Shown here piece by piece: positions 12,000 to 25,071 of a stretch of DNA of 64,000 nt (its first letter is position 1; the number at the start of each line of letters is the position of its first letter). A program made the translations under genes and the position numbers. The notes below the pieces were generated by a model. It did no database searches. It was given only the letters and a program-made list of their open reading frames with translations, and was not told where the DNA came from. Origin of the DNA: Isoetes taiwanensis (taxonomy: Eukaryota > Streptophyta > Lycopodiopsida > Isoetales > Isoetaceae); the NCBI GenBank assembly GCA_021234155.1, contig JAJEKV010000047.1, positions 5,161,637-5,225,636 of the forward strand. The letters are read 5' to 3'.

Positions 12000-12660
12000 A
12001 GAATGGCGGTTGCGGCGTCGTTTCGCGGCGTAATGCTTGAGGTTTCACGGTCGCATGCACAAAACTTAATACTTCGGTCCTGCGCCGTGATGTCGCCGTG
12101 GATTTGTTGCGAAGTAGCGGCGTCCGTCGCATGTGCGGCCTCTTATTGGCGTCATAGAGTCCCAAATCGTACAAACCTTGTCGCTATGGCGTTTACAAGC
12201 GCTCATATGTTGCTAAGGCGTGCGCAGCATGCGCCCAAAATATATTTTAAATGAGCTTGAACATCTAACCTTTGTGGCTAACAAACCTAAGGCCTTACCA
12301 ACACCTCAATAACTCATATTTGTATTTGTATGTGTTTATTCTTTAAGTCGCAATGAGGCGTTGCAGTGCGACATTTTGCGTTGTAATGGCATTGCACTTG
12401 CGACGATGGAGTAAGCTGATGCGGCGCGTAGTAGGCCATTGTGAAATGCGGCGGACATTCCAAGCTGGCGTCGGCGTTCTATCTCAGCGTCGTTTTGAAT
12501 TTTGTGCGGCGTCATAAGGAGCGTGCTCGATTTTGCCATTTAGCGTCGACCACCGTTGGCGTTCTCTGCTGACGTCATTTAAATTTTGTGTGGCGTCATA
12601 GGAGCGTCGCAGCGTTATGGCGGCGTGGGCCCGTTTCTTATCTTGTCGCCAAAGCGGCGT
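12000..12660. repeat. CpG-rich region built of GCGGCGTC-like words
   Basis: This stretch stands out from its AT-rich surroundings by many copies of gcgg, gcgtc and ggcgtcat words, for example tgtgcggcgtcataaggagcgt near 12506 and tgtggcgtcataggagcgt near 12590. The two last-named copies are an obvious short direct duplication. No convincing gene; open frames here are by-products of the composition. Likely a decayed repeat. Confidence 0.4.
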
Positions 12661-14869
12661 AAACAACTTATCACTCTGGTAGTGAAATTTCCCCTGGCAC
12701 GCAGATTTTGTTTCTTGTTATTATTTCAAACAAAGAGGGTTGTGCAACACATCCCTCTGATATTATAGGAAGGGTATGTACCTCCCCAAAATGAGTACAT
12801 CATCGATGTCTTCATCATCACTTTTTCTTCATTTCTTTGCGCCCATTGCCTTTCAAAGGACATGCAAATGGCGTGTTGACTAAGTCGCGTCGCCATTGTT
12901 CTGGCCGGTTGCTTCTTGAGTCTAATATTGTGAAGAGGACTTAAAGTAAAATTTTACGTGGCTCTCTTGAAAGGACAAATGCCGGGTCTTGATAAACTTT
13001 CCTGTGAATTCTTTCAGAAGTCTTTGGGGTAGTTGGAGGATTGACATATATGATGCCTTTGTGAGTTTCAATTTGAACCTTGATAGGAGTTTGAATCACG
13101 AGTTGTATTTCTCTCATTCAAAAGAGCAAAAGGAACCAAGACTATTTCATTTGGCGACCCTATTACGTGCTTTCCTCTGCAGTGGCCACAAGATCTTTGC
13201 TAAGACTTTTGCTTGAGGAAGAGTCAGGAGCATCTTGAGCGATGCTATCTAAATCAACACAATCGGCTTTCTCTAAAGTGATTTATATTCTCAACAGCAT
13301 TAGGTACTTTTGCATATGAAGGAATATATTGGAAGCGATGCAGTCATAGAAGCGTGTATCTTAAGCTTGATTTTGCTAAAACTACGATGAGAGTGTTGAT
13401 TAAGGAGTTTCTTGGAAGTGCCTTCTTGCACTTGGATTTGAAGTCATTCACAAGGAATGTCATGAAGCTCCATACATCAGCAGAATCTCTTTGTCCTTTT
13501 CGAGTGAGCTAAAGATATTTTTGTAGTGGGTAGAGATTACGGCAAGATTTTGTCCTTAGCACCCTTGCTTTTCTGAATTATGGCAGTATTATCAGCTCTT
13601 CTCATTGTGGCTACCCAAAGATAGCATTATTCAAGGCCTCCCAATGGGCGATGGTTCTCCAAGAGGTATGTAACCAATATACCCGATGACACTTTTTACA
13701 TTCCTAATTACTTGGTAGAATCTTAAATGTCTGAAGCTATTATTAGACTTACATTCTCCTTAGCATTAGGAGTTCTTGTAGGGCAAAAACTGCTATTGCA
13801 GAATTATTCATGGTATTGCTCTTCATTTAGTGATTCTTGTGGCATTAGTTCCCAAAATACTATTAGATCCCATCCCACTCCGCATATTTTGGACTATCCA
13901 TGGAAGATTATGCATGGCAATACCACAAAGTTGCTTGGTATCGGTTAGATTCAGGTCTCTGCTTAGGATGCTTGGGATGGAAGTCATTGAGTGGAGTTGC
14001 AAAAGCCGTGTTTTACTGATGGAGATCTGTCATTTGTCCATGCATTAGAATCCTTTGTGGCTAAATGTATTTTGTAGTAATACTCATATCTACATGGTGT
14101 CACGCTCTATTGGCTCCATAGTGTAAGATGGAGGAGATTGTGGAAGTATCGTCCGAATTTTATTTGGGAATTGGAAATGAGTTAGGAAGCGGTGGTCAAG
14201 TAGCTTGAAGTGAGTAAGTAGACCCTAAAGCGGTATTGGTCTTGGTATGTTGAATTTCTGCCTCCAAAGCAAGGTGATGATATCAAAGTTCATTTGGAAG
14301 ATTTTCATTGGTAAGATGATTCTCTGGCTTTGAGTTGTTAGTGCGGTCGATTCAGCATTGTCTCCCCATTTTATAAGGCCACCATTAAGCCCTTTCTCTT
14401 CCTTAGGCTTTGCTTTATCATATACATCCGTGGCTATCTAATGCTTCTCCTTTCTAAAAGGGTTGCTAACTGCTTGGGACTTGTCAGTCTCTTTTCCATA
14501 ATAATCACAGGGCATAATGTTGATTGTCCACTCATCTTGGTGGATTCCTTTAAAAACACTAGAATGTGCCTCTAAGTGGTTGTTCATCAAAGACACTTAT
14601 TGATAGGTAGCATTTGGTATAAACACTATTGCAGCTTGGTATGAGTCACGGTCATCTCATGTCATAGGAAGCATTTAGAACAAAGTTCTTATTTAATACC
14701 GAATGGAGACGGAAGTAATGCGGAATCATAATGCTTTATTATTTACCCTGGTCACAGTCCCACAGATTGAGAGGTAGTGGTATGGGGTTGCCATGGGGAT
14801 ATCCGACGAGTAGGTTTGTGTCATACTACGTGTATAAATTGCTTTTGCATTAAAATCCTGCCTCCATCA
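12661..14869. other. No gene recognised
   Basis: Long AT-rich stretch. Small open frames (12989-13216, 13727-14048) lack recognisable motifs and are not phase-linked to one another. No intact transposon coding region is seen. Confidence 0.4.
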
Positions 14870-15540
14870 AGGCACCCAGAAATTTAACATATAATAAACC
14901 CGAAAAACCACTATACATGTGGTTTTTTATGCCAAAATTTCATTCTTAATCAAAACCACATAACATAGTGGTTTTAATATCTAAAATACATAGTTATTCA
15001 TCTTTACGATTTTTGGTATAAGCGTGGTTTTATTAGAACCCATATTAGTTGTCACATGCGATTTCTAGCAAAGAAATGTGGTCATTCATGTTTTCTTATA
15101 TAGAAGGGTTTGAGAAGGGTTATTAAATGGACAATGGTTTGTATGGTTTTCAACACCACAATAAAGAAACCGGCAATGGTTTGTTTAGTTCTGATTTTCC
15201 TATTGCCACAAAGTTGAATTGGTTATGGCATGCTTTTCTATGCCAATTTAAATGCTTATGGTGGTTATTTATGCTAGTTTTCGATTATCACGAGTGCCTT
15301 CTATAAAATGGTTGTGGTTTATAGCATGATTTCCACTTTACTCGAGTTAATTGTTGTAGTTCTCCATAGGTATCACCTAAAAGAATGTAGCCATCAAGTA
15401 GTGGTTACTCACTTAAGCACCAAAAAGTATGTAATTAACCACTATCAAACCACAATAGATATGATCTTTTGTAATTTTTGTTTTAAACCTCAGAAGCCGT
15501 TGAACTTTTTCAAGATCAAAAGAAAGCCCGATGCGTGAGA
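14870..15540. repeat. TGGTT/AACCA-word-rich repeat, copy 1
   Basis: Dense in TGGTT, GTGGTTT and ACCAC words, for example aaaccactatacatgtggtttt near 14904 and aaaccacataacatagtggttt near 14955, which form short inverted repeats. The start has caaggcacccagaaattt. Comparable sequence occurs at 18.97-19.55 kb, probably inverted, and at 36.3-36.7 kb. No coding content. Confidence 0.4.
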
Positions 15541-17619
15541 AAATACAAAAAGAGCACCAAATTATGTGTATATGTAGAGGCACCAATTATGGAAAAGAAT
15601 AGTGCAACCACTAGTGTTGCCATCACATTATGCTTATTTGCTTAGCACTCTTCTATTCAACACTCAACAGGTTCATTCCTTTGTAACAACAAGCGTGATT
15701 TGAATAGCTTTAGGATTACGGAATGAGAATGGACCATATCGCGAGGAATAATATTAGACATACTTTTGCTCATAAATCATTAGTGCGTCACGAATGATCC
15801 TCATGTAGCGTGTATTGTATTGCTCATGGAAATGCGCGGTATTTATCCCACGCAAAATGAGATCATGAAATGTGGTGACAACCTTCTACAACAAAGGCAG
15901 CGTGGCCATCTGATCAATATGCAAATAAATGTTAGGTCAAGCTGGAAAGATGCATCAATTTGCAAGCTTTGGAAAGCGCTTTGCTTCTAATGAAGATGAA
16001 GCGATTGAAGTGATAACAATAGAGCGTGGTATCTTGAAAAATACATACCCACGACTTCTGCAACGGTAACCATAAATATTTTTTTCCAAAACCTAACTCC
16101 TATTTCTGCGTACTTAACCATTGCAAATCATACTCAAAGATAAGTTGTGAACCTTATTTGGTCTCATACCTCCACTTAGTATACACACACTAGAGACAAT
16201 GGAAAATACCCAAAATTAAAATTATATATCAATCCTTTATTTTTTCTTTTTTGGCGTATGCGAGAGCATCATTACGTTTGAGAGGAGTTTGAGGTTAGGA
16301 AATTCGAAGACCATTGTAAGTATCCGTTTAAATATAAGAAAAGCACCTTATCCATCAATGGGATCCCTTTCCTCTTGTATTTTTAAATTTCACGGAAATG
16401 TGAGAGCTGAGAGTTTTCCGGTAGGAAAAAAGCTGGGACCAAGAAATGACGAAAATATTTACTCTTGAGTTAATTTTCGATTTTTTGCTTTAGGATTGGG
16501 ATTCACGTTTCTTTAGGGTTTTAGCTTTTATTTTCCTTCATATTTTGAACAGCGGCGGCCATAGCAAGATGGAGGAGATCATCTCTATGGCGAAGGGAAG
16601 CATTGTGATTATGATGCTAAACCCGTGGTTTTGCGCACTAGTGTTTGTTGATAGCAATATGGCGTGGGATTTTCTTTGATACTCTCTCTACTTGCTACAT
16701 CTTTGCTCTCAAGTTAAATACTAGGGTTCAAAAATCGAAATTTTCATTCTACCTATTGCTTGATTTCTTTTCATCAAGAAGGGTATATTTCTATTTACAT
16801 CTTTAGCATAGCGTAATAAATTGTGATGCTTTCACAGCATTTGAATCCGAAGGAGTAAAATGTGGATGCTTGCTAGATAACGTCTTGCTCATTTCTATGT
16901 TCTTGTATTTTACATATCTGGTTTTGGGGCAAATGGGCGTCACCTTCTGACAGAATGAGCAACTAGTAGAAAAATCGAGCGTTCTTTTCATGTTGCTATA
17001 CGCTTCATGAGTTTCTATCATCAACAAGGTATGCTATGTATTTCTACTTCATATTTTAGTCTTTAGAATGATAAAACTTCATGGTATTTGTGCATTTACG
17101 CTTTACATTTTTATGCATTTGTAATTTTCTGGGGCAAATAAACATCTTTCTAGAACAAGAATGGCGGTATTAATTGTTACGGCATCTGATTTATCAAATA
17201 TTTATTTTTGTTTGGAATATTCTTCAATGGAATAGGAAGCGAGGCTGCTAGAAAGAAAGGTGGACATCTCTTTTGCAAATGATAGGATTTGGCGAGATCA
17301 ATGTTGAGGCCATGGGAAGCGATTCATTACCTCTTGTTGATGCTACTGAGTATATGGCGACTCCGCAGTCAAAACTTAGTGCTGAATATGAAAGGATAAA
17401 AAAGCTAGAAAATTGTGAGTCGTCTTGGTTAGATGATAATGATTGGTTGCACCGGATGATGTTCAAGCACTAGTGCGAGTTCAAACTAATGCCAATAGTT
17501 TAATGATTTTGGCACACTAGTATAATTTGTTATGAAGAAAATATTGCAGCAAATTTGTTCTTGAATTCTTGTTATTTTGACATATTTTCTCTTTTCTCTT
17601 CGGCTAGCGTAGGCAAACA
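15541..17619. other. No recognised gene; weak terminal-exon candidate at 17252-17473
   Basis: Mostly featureless. After an AG at 17251 one plus frame stays open to a TAG at 17473 and reads as hydrophilic protein (includes EYERIKKLENCESSWLDDND). A possible start, MEEIISMAKGSIVI, lies at 16569. The pieces could not be joined in phase, and no family is recognised. Confidence 0.2.
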
Positions 17620-18010
17620 CTTTGCATCAAGGGTCTCCGCGTTGAATATAGTAGATGTATCACAGCGAGGCCGTGTCGCATCACGCGAGAGGCAGGAGTG
17701 ATCCAACAGAAGGTGATCATTTAAGTTGGATTAATATGTGATCTATTTAAGTTGTATTCTTGCCTTTGCTGACCTCGCATGAAACCAACAAGCGCCTCCT
17801 CTTCTCAGTACCTTATTCTCTTTGATTTGTTTCGAGGCGGGGAGGGCTTCTTCACCTTTGGTTTGGCAATTGGCGTTGCTTTCACTATTTGCATGTACCG
17901 ACCTTTAGCCTTCATCCTGTGACCGCCGTCCACGATCTAGTTTGTTAAAGGAGATCCTTTGAGTATTGAGTAGCTTTGTTGGTTTCATCGCAGTCGCCCG
18001 ATTTTTAAGA
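17620..18010 (+). mobile_element. LTR-like module, subtype 2, copy at locus A (decayed)
   Basis: Shares with 26,626-26,920 (minus strand) and 44,050-44,286 the segment tttagccttcatc-t-gtgac, then ttgttaaaggagatcctt, then tttgttggttt. It lies directly before a subtype 1 copy. Ends are diffuse and there is no coding part. Confidence 0.45.
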
Positions 18011-18054
18011 ATATGATGCGATTAAGCGTGGCGAATGGTATTCTTACTCAAGGC

Positions 18055-18660
18055 GAGCATGCATGCGACCATCGTCGCATGCATGCATCGCATCGTTTAG
18101 GCGGTTCTTGGGTTGGTACGTTTGCTACTTATTGAGTTTTTCATCGGCGTTTCATCGGCGCTTCTCTTCTTCGTGATCGTTATTCTCTTTGGGAACCCAC
18201 CCTCCCCTTCTTTGTTGTATATTTTGTACAAGTTAAATTTATCATGTTTTTCCACCGGTGGATGATGCTTTTCCACCCAGCAGGTGATCTTTATTCTACA
18301 GTATGTTTCGTTTGTTGTGTTTGGTGATGTAAGTGCAGGGTTGGCGTCGCCATCGTTTTGACTTCTCCATCGAGGGAGTTTTAGGGGCACGATTCTATGC
18401 CTTACGTTTGTCTAAGCCTTAGAAGGCTATCACTAGGGTTTTTCCTCGAAAACCGAAGAAGCCAGTTTTTTAATCCGGTGATAAGCTTTCGGCCCGAATT
18501 TTATCAACTCCACTCATCTATTGCTTGTGTATTTGTTTTGGGAGGTCCAAATGATATAGTGGATTTTCCCTTTATTTTTAAGTGGGTAGTTAGCATGTGC
18601 GGCTATCCCTTTATCCCTCATGTAAGAAATCTCTTGAGATGAATAGAGAAGCCTATCTAT
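18055..18660 (+). mobile_element. LTR-like module, subtype 1, copy at locus A
   Basis: Contains in order the features common to subtype 1: gcatgcatgcatcg near the start, tcatcggcgcttctcttc, gaacccaccctcccc (about 18193), the stem-loop at 18435-18478, ggtccaaatgatatagtgg with ttccctttatttttaag, and finally gagatgaatagagaagcc. The same order is found at 43,450-44,050 and on the minus strand at 25,994-26,580. Structure suggests a solo LTR or similar non-coding element. Confidence 0.5.
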
Positions 18661-18969
18661 ATGTTTGATGTTTAAGTACTTAAATACAAATGCAGATCAT
18701 TACTTTCTTCCTATCTTTGTATGTTTGCTATTTGATCTAAATTTACATTACAATTACATATTTCTTTTTGAAAATAGATTTGTCATTGTTTTGTTTATAT
18801 GAGTTTTGGAATAATTGGGGTTCAAACCCCTTGCTCCTGATTTGCATGTTTGCTATTGAGGGCAGTTGAGAAAGCAAATATAGTGACATGGCTGGAATAT
18901 GTACTACAATATATATGAAAGAAATCATTCCGCGGTCTTTATGGATTTGATTTACTAAAGCGTAGAAAT
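18661..18969. other. No gene seen
   Basis: Featureless AT-rich spacer between two repeats. Confidence 0.4.
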
Positions 18970-19550
18970 GTTTCAAACAACAAAAGCGTTGTTAGTATCA
19001 TTATTAAACATAAAATGCTTCAAACAACAAAACATTGTTGGTTATCATACTCGTTTATTAATGATAACCATGAAACTAATACATAATAAAACCATATTTT
19101 ATTTAGGACAAACAATTACTATAAATAATCATAATTTGCATCTAATACATTGCGAACCATGTGCATTTACCATGACATTTAGCCATGCTAGTATACCACA
19201 ACAATCAACCACTATAAAATCACGCCCAGTAGAGCACTATATTAAACTACATCCACAACCATCTTGTTATTCCACATGCACAAACCATACGCATAAAACA
19301 CTATAATATACCCATCAACTTACCCACATGTAATACCGGTTTGACAAACTCTACAAGAAACTATTTGCAATTACCATGTCATAATACCATCATAACAAAC
19401 CTTACAAGAGAATCCATTAGTTTAGTCACATATGGTTTTAATGAAATCAACCTTACAAACATGTGGTTTCTAGAATAGTTTTCTAGTCATAACCATGGGA
19501 AAAACCATGCGGTGTTATATAATTTTGGGTGTCTTGTGATAGGTGAATCT
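18970..19550. repeat. TGGTT/AACCA-word-rich repeat, copy 2
   Basis: Dense in AACCA, ACCAC and ATGGTTT words, mostly on the strand opposite to copy 1. Near its end is gggtgtcttgtgat, whose complement (acaagacaccc) resembles the aggcacccag near the start of copy 1, so the two may be inverted copies. Confidence 0.35.
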
Positions 19551-20707
19551 TGAGATCCTAAACCCTGATAAGAAAAGTGTTTGGATATGGGTATGGGATA
19601 AGCTCTTCATCCCAAAGTAGTAGTTTTGTGGTGACGATGATCATAGATGTCTGAGTCAACGGGTTAGTCCATAAAATGGATAATCAGTTGAGCTGTCCCT
19701 TTATACGGCAAAGGAGTTGAGTATTGAGCATTGTTTTTTCTTGTGTGAGGTTGGCGGGCATGGTCTTGGTTGTTGGCCCTATTTGTACGTCTCGATCTAG
19801 CGGCAAATTTTGCTTGCTATATCTGATGTAGCCCAAACCCGCAGCTTGAGCATTTCATCTGCGCGTATGGTGGTTTATGGTCAATGCAGAAGAGAAGGAA
19901 GTACATTTATCTTTAAGAGCGTGGAATCTTTGAGATGAGATTGTTCTTGATGGGCACAAAAAATAAAATTTGTATGGCTTCTGATTGTTCTTCTCTTGAT
20001 CAAAGAGAAGAAAGTCTTCAATCACATACTTACCTTGATTCATTCTTTTGCGGTAGGGTGGGTGTGCTTTCAGTTGGATTGGGTTGTCCAGCACAGGGTT
20101 ATAATCTGTCTCTGCATTGTATCGTACTCACAGTTTTTTAGTTGGTGAACAAAACGCTAAATTACTGAAATAAAAATGAAAATGAGTACATATGATGTTT
20201 TCAATATGTTTGCTAGAAAATTGGAAGTTTAGTTGAACTCTAAGCTTCCCAAATTAAGCTTCTAACATTAGTTTTAGGCATGAAGTCGGCATTTTGTCCC
20301 AAACTAGATCTTTTCAAGGCATATCATCAAATGAATATTTCTCCCAAATATAGGTTCGCAAAGTCTCTATTAGTGAGCAAATAAGCAAGCGCGAGTTAAT
20401 TCTGCCGATGTTTAAAACATTTTTTATTTTAAAGTGCCTCTATAAAAGAAATATAAGTTTTTTTAAAGGATTTTTGTATTTTACAGTAATGAAAGCTAAA
20501 AGAATTTGCACATTCTTTGCATTACTTTATTGGACATATTTACTCTTTGTGAAATGCATTACATTTGCTCTGGGTTACCACGATGTGTATACGAAGCCTT
20601 CATCGAGAAGTTTATCGCGATACTGAAACTATTAAGTTCAAGTACAAAGATATTATAAGCTGTTTTGTCAATGCAACTCTTAGAAAGATTCAGGAAAACA
20701 TTCTTGC
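19551..20707. other. No gene seen
   Basis: No recognisable coding or repeat structure; short overlapping open frames on both strands near 19855-20141 carry no known motif. Confidence 0.4.
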
Positions 20708-20790
20708 TCAGAATGAATAGAATAGAATAGAATAGAATAGGGAATAAGAATGGAATAGAGATAGGAATGGAATAGAATGAATAGAATACA
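20708..20790. repeat. AATAG microsatellite
   Basis: Five-base repeat gaata/aatag, perfect for five units near 20715-20740 and then interrupted (ggaataagaatggaatagag). Confidence 0.85.
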
Positions 20791-22284
20791 TTAATGTCCC
20801 TTGTGCGTGAGGTACGGACTTACACACATGTAGCAGGTGAGCTCTAAAAGATTATACTAGCACACATCCATTTATGATGTAGCACCGAATCTTGACTTTT
20901 CTTTTTATTACCCGACATCATTTTACCTAGAAGCAGAGTAGTAGTGCGGTGATCGTCGTTATCAATCGACTTTTAACAAAAGGTAAATAGGTTCAAGAAT
21001 ATGTATATTTGGATTATAAAAATCACAATGAAGGATTTTTAAGGTTTTAAAGATTTGTAAAGCAATTTTCTGGGTTTAAAGATTTTAGCATTATTTTTAT
21101 ATGAAATACGCTTTTAAAGATTATTTCCAAAATTTTTAAAAATCTTCAAAAAATCTTAAAAGACGTTTTTTAAACGTATGAATTTTGACGTACTTAACAA
21201 CATTGGTATCTAACATGGATAACGTTCATATTGCACTTCTACTTGTTACTGTTTGGAAAAATTAAACTTGAATGCAACAACAAACAAAGACACCAAACAT
21301 TATTTATGGAGCTATTATATATGTGAAGTTCCTGCAATATAAGGTATGGGAATGACCATCTTATGAATCAAGTTGCAATTCCACTTTGATGCATTGTTGC
21401 TACAAGTTCTTTGATGTTGCAGGAACTCTGTCGAACAAAATGCTAAGGTTTATGAAAAAGTGACTACAATGGCAGAGATCAACTAGGATATAAAAGAAAG
21501 TGTTAATGAGGAGATGGCGAGGTTACTACCACATGCTGAAAATATAGAGCTTTATCTAGTGGCTGCAATTATAGGTGAATTTACATCTATGTACAACTCA
21601 AGAAGTTATAGGTGCACAATATGCTTTACATGACATTAATAAAATAAGTTTAATCTTATCCTCGTAATTATTACTCATGAAATTTTGATAATGTGACAGA
21701 ACAAGTAAACCAACTAGCTATAAATTTCGTATTGCATTGGATTCGTTAGTACTATCTTGATGTTGATCTAACAAGAAGTACACTTGATGGTCATATTCTT
21801 GTTCCCAATCACGACTTGATTTTCTATTTTCTTAATCGTATCTAGATTGATCATCTTTGCATATTTGATTTGAGTTTTAGGGACATATAAAATACTGATT
21901 ATTATTCTCCATCCGCAGGTCCACATTCCATGTTTAGGGAGAAAGCCCCAGTGCGCAAGCACCTTATATTTGAAGGATTGAACATAAGGCCTATTAGGTT
22001 GCTTGATGCATTTCTAGCATCTAGCTTGGCATTCTGCATTTCATTTTTAAATTGATCCTTTTGTCTCCCTTACTATTCTATACTCTGCTTAGTCCAATTT
22101 CAATCTTCTTTCCACAGCAAAAAAAATGACACTTATTCTTGCGTATTATGAAGGGGAGAACCTTCACTATTAGTCCATGTTCACATAGACCCTCTCTCTT
22201 TGAAATGGAAAAAGCATGAAGAACAAATGTGAACGATATCAAATATAATGAGTGGTATTAATAATAGAGTTTTTTCCTCTCTCT
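20791..22284. other. Intergenic; one nonsense-bearing exon-like piece at 21423-21574
   Basis: 21423-21574 has a good acceptor (gatgttgcag) and donor (gtgaat), and a frame reading NSVEQNAKVYEKVTTMAEIN, one TAG, then DIKESVNEEMARLLPHAEN. A single stop in otherwise protein-like sequence suggests a decayed exon or a base error. The family is unknown. The rest is featureless. Confidence 0.25.
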
Positions 22285-22500
22285 CTCCCCCTTTTTTTTT
22301 TTTTTTGTTGAAGGACGTCAGACTTTATTTAATCAAAGAGCCAAATACAAGTATAAATGCAAAGAGAGGAATAAAATCTCAGTGGATAAGCAGAGACCTG
22401 CAGATAAAACACCACACTTTAAGCATAAGGCGCATATCAATACTTCTCAAAAGATCAATCACCTCTTCACGAGAGCAATGAAAAACAATAAATGCGACTT
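22285..22500 (-). mobile_element. 3' end of a non-LTR retrotransposon (minus strand)
   Basis: On the minus strand the sequence ends with ttaaataaagtctgacgtcc followed by about 16 A residues (22289-22305 on the plus strand as T). An AATAAA signal just before an oligo(A) tail is the usual 3' end of plant LINEs or of a retroposed transcript. Upstream, a short open stretch includes SREEVIDLLRSIDMRL. No reverse transcriptase motif is present, so it is truncated or a processed copy. Confidence 0.45.
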
Positions 22501-23644
22501 AGTAATGTGACCTTGAAACTTCTTGAAACGCGAAACCTTTGAAAGATTCCGAGATAGTCAACCATCACGCTACAAGATAGAAAAAGCACAGCTTTGCAAT
22601 TAAAAGTCAAATCGCCGATAAATTACGCCAGCGCGGTACAACATTGGTAAGAGACGAAAAAGAAAAACAACGTGCATCTAAGGTGGTCACACAAAAACAG
22701 CGGCTCAATGGTCACCAGTTAATGCTTGCATCTTGACCGCTAATCTTATATTCTAGAGTTAAACTTGTGGACAACACGTTAACTGGTATCTATGAAAGAA
22801 TCACACTTGCAAAGCTGCACTTTAGGATGAAGTAGCTTATCCCATACTTAAGACCATGTTCTTTTGCCATTGAAGAGGAAGGAGTTGAAGAGGCACTTAT
22901 TAGGAAGGAGGAAGTTTATCAACGTCAAGCAACAACTTATATATAAGAGTTCACAAGTTTGCACTCATAACATATCACTTATAACCAAACCCATATCAAA
23001 ATATCTTCTTGAGGTGGCCGCGAGAATGAGTTATGAATAATCAACAACTTTTTTCCAAGAGCTATATCCCGGCCAGCCCCAGCAAAAGCTTTGGCGAAAA
23101 TACTCACCTCCCCATGATAGCGGTTGCTGAGTTATAACATATTGCAATTGTTAAGATTCGCCCTTTTCAGCGTTGAGTCAATGATATCTTATAAAACAAA
23201 AGTGGTCCATTATGCGCGAAATCCCACCAACAAGGTGCATTTAGCTGAGCACAAGTGGTTGGGCTGATGTGATATAACATTTTGACTGTGTGCCACAATC
23301 CCCTAAAAAATGGAGAATCATTATGATAAGGTCGCAAGTCATAGAATAGACCCTATGAAAGAACAAATTTAAATGTTACGTTACCAAAAGGAATACAACT
23401 TATCAATAGATATATTTTCTCAAAAAGACACTATCACCTATACTAGACCACTTCTATGATACTAAAATTACCACCCTATAGTTGCATGAGCTCCACAAAC
23501 TCTATGGACAAAAAAAAAACCAATCATTTAATTTATCTGCCTCAATCTAATAAACAGAGACGACGTCTAGCAAATTATATTCCTCCCCACATTCCCGCAA
23601 TATAGTTCTCAATATCAAACAGTTGTGCAATCAATATAGGTACT
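22501..23644. other. No gene seen
   Basis: Possible continuation of the truncated retroelement, but without open frames or motifs. A run of A near 23510. Confidence 0.35.
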
Positions 23645-24700
23645 GTTAGATTACATTGACGAACATGAAAAAAAATAAAGGACAATTAAACTTCGTTATG
23701 GAGCATTGTGTTTACATAAGCGGTGAAATTTCTTCTTCAACCTCTTACTTTTATGTAGGTGAATTTTGGATCAGTTGGAATTTTACAAGCTCTGACGCAT
23801 CGACCGATTTTTCATTATTTGGTACCAAACAAATGTTTCAGTGCTTTAATTGAATACTCCCCATTGAATTTTATCTTGCTTTTATGCAGAATGAGTTGTA
23901 AACTTTGGGTCATTCCTAGTGCAAGTTTGTCCTTAACGGTTAGTTTCATTTTATAACTTTGGTCCTAGCTTTAGTGGCGTTCAAGGCATTCGCGACTCCA
24001 ACAAAACTAGATAGATTGTTTTTGTGTACATTGCTTTTGTGGGTTGTATGCTAGTGTTTGAGGCACTGGTGAGTTTCAACACTTATAGAAGGAAATGTAA
24101 GCCTAGCACATTGTCCCTTCCACAACTACCTTGCTTTAACACCTTTCCTTAAATAGAAACAGTCAAAATTGAAGCAACTCAAGTTTGTTTCTTGCATTTA
24201 GTCCATGTGGTTGTTGGTTCGGCACGTACGGATACCTATTGGGCATCATCGCAATTAGATGTCTATTGTTTACATGTCTATTTTCCGTCCATGTTTACAT
24301 GTTATATATTTGACGTAGGATATATCTAGCATAATTGATGATAGTTTCGACACTTGTAGATAGGAAACGTAACCTTAGCATAATGTCCCTTCCAATATAC
24401 CTCGTTGATTTACCACCTTGCTTTAGCACCTTTCCTTAAACAAAAACAATATGAGACCTTTGTGTGTATGATATATATAAAAGCTACCATCAAATTCATC
24501 TCCATCTGTTGTTAATATGTCAGATCAAATGAAAACCAAGCCATTTCTACTATATTCAAGAATTAGTCAAGGATTGAAGTAGTTCAAGTTTGTTTCATGT
24601 GTATATGTGCATGTGGTTGTTGGTCCAGCACATACAGATAATTATTGGGCATCACAATAGCTAGATGTCTACCGAGTTTCCTTTCCTCTTTGTCAATTGT
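23645..24700 (+). repeat. Dispersed repeat, copy 1 (with internal duplication)
   Basis: 23645-24300 aligns along its length with 34885-35790. Shared strings include aacttcgttatggag, gaatattcccc/gaatactcccc, ccaacaaaactagatagatt and agcacattgtcccttcc. The later part is itself duplicated: 24070-24290 and 24341-24680 share the order cacttgtaga, cattgtcccttcc, cctttccttaaa, ttgaag(c/t)a-ctcaagtttgttt, ttgggcatca. A further short piece of the same repeat is at 32370-32440. This copy lacks the insertion present in the other. Confidence 0.65.
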
Positions 24701-25071
24701 AATAAGTTTGAGTTTACTCAACTACTTTAGTACATCAGGACATGTATTTTATTATTTAGTCGAGAAAGTTGGCTATTGTAATCTCCAATTTCAAAAGTTT
24801 AACGAATCAATGCATGCGTCTAGCCTAAAACAAGACATTTTGCAGAGTTGTTTGTATTTAAAAAGAACAGTGTAAAACCGAGGAACATGCAGCCCACATC
24901 TTGTTGTCTGGCGTGTATTTAGATAATACAAAAGAATGGTTAAATGGCATAAAATATATGTACGACCATTTTGCTATAGTTTTCATATGATTGTGGTGTT
25001 GTATTTCTATGAGGGTATGCTAATAATATTATAGGGCACGCTTTGTATTTCTAGTTAGTTTGCCCTCCTAA

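Noticed and set aside
12000-12254. 112-codon plus-strand frame at 11916-12254
   Set aside because: It arises from CpG-rich repeat words; codon pattern is not protein-like and no motif is present.
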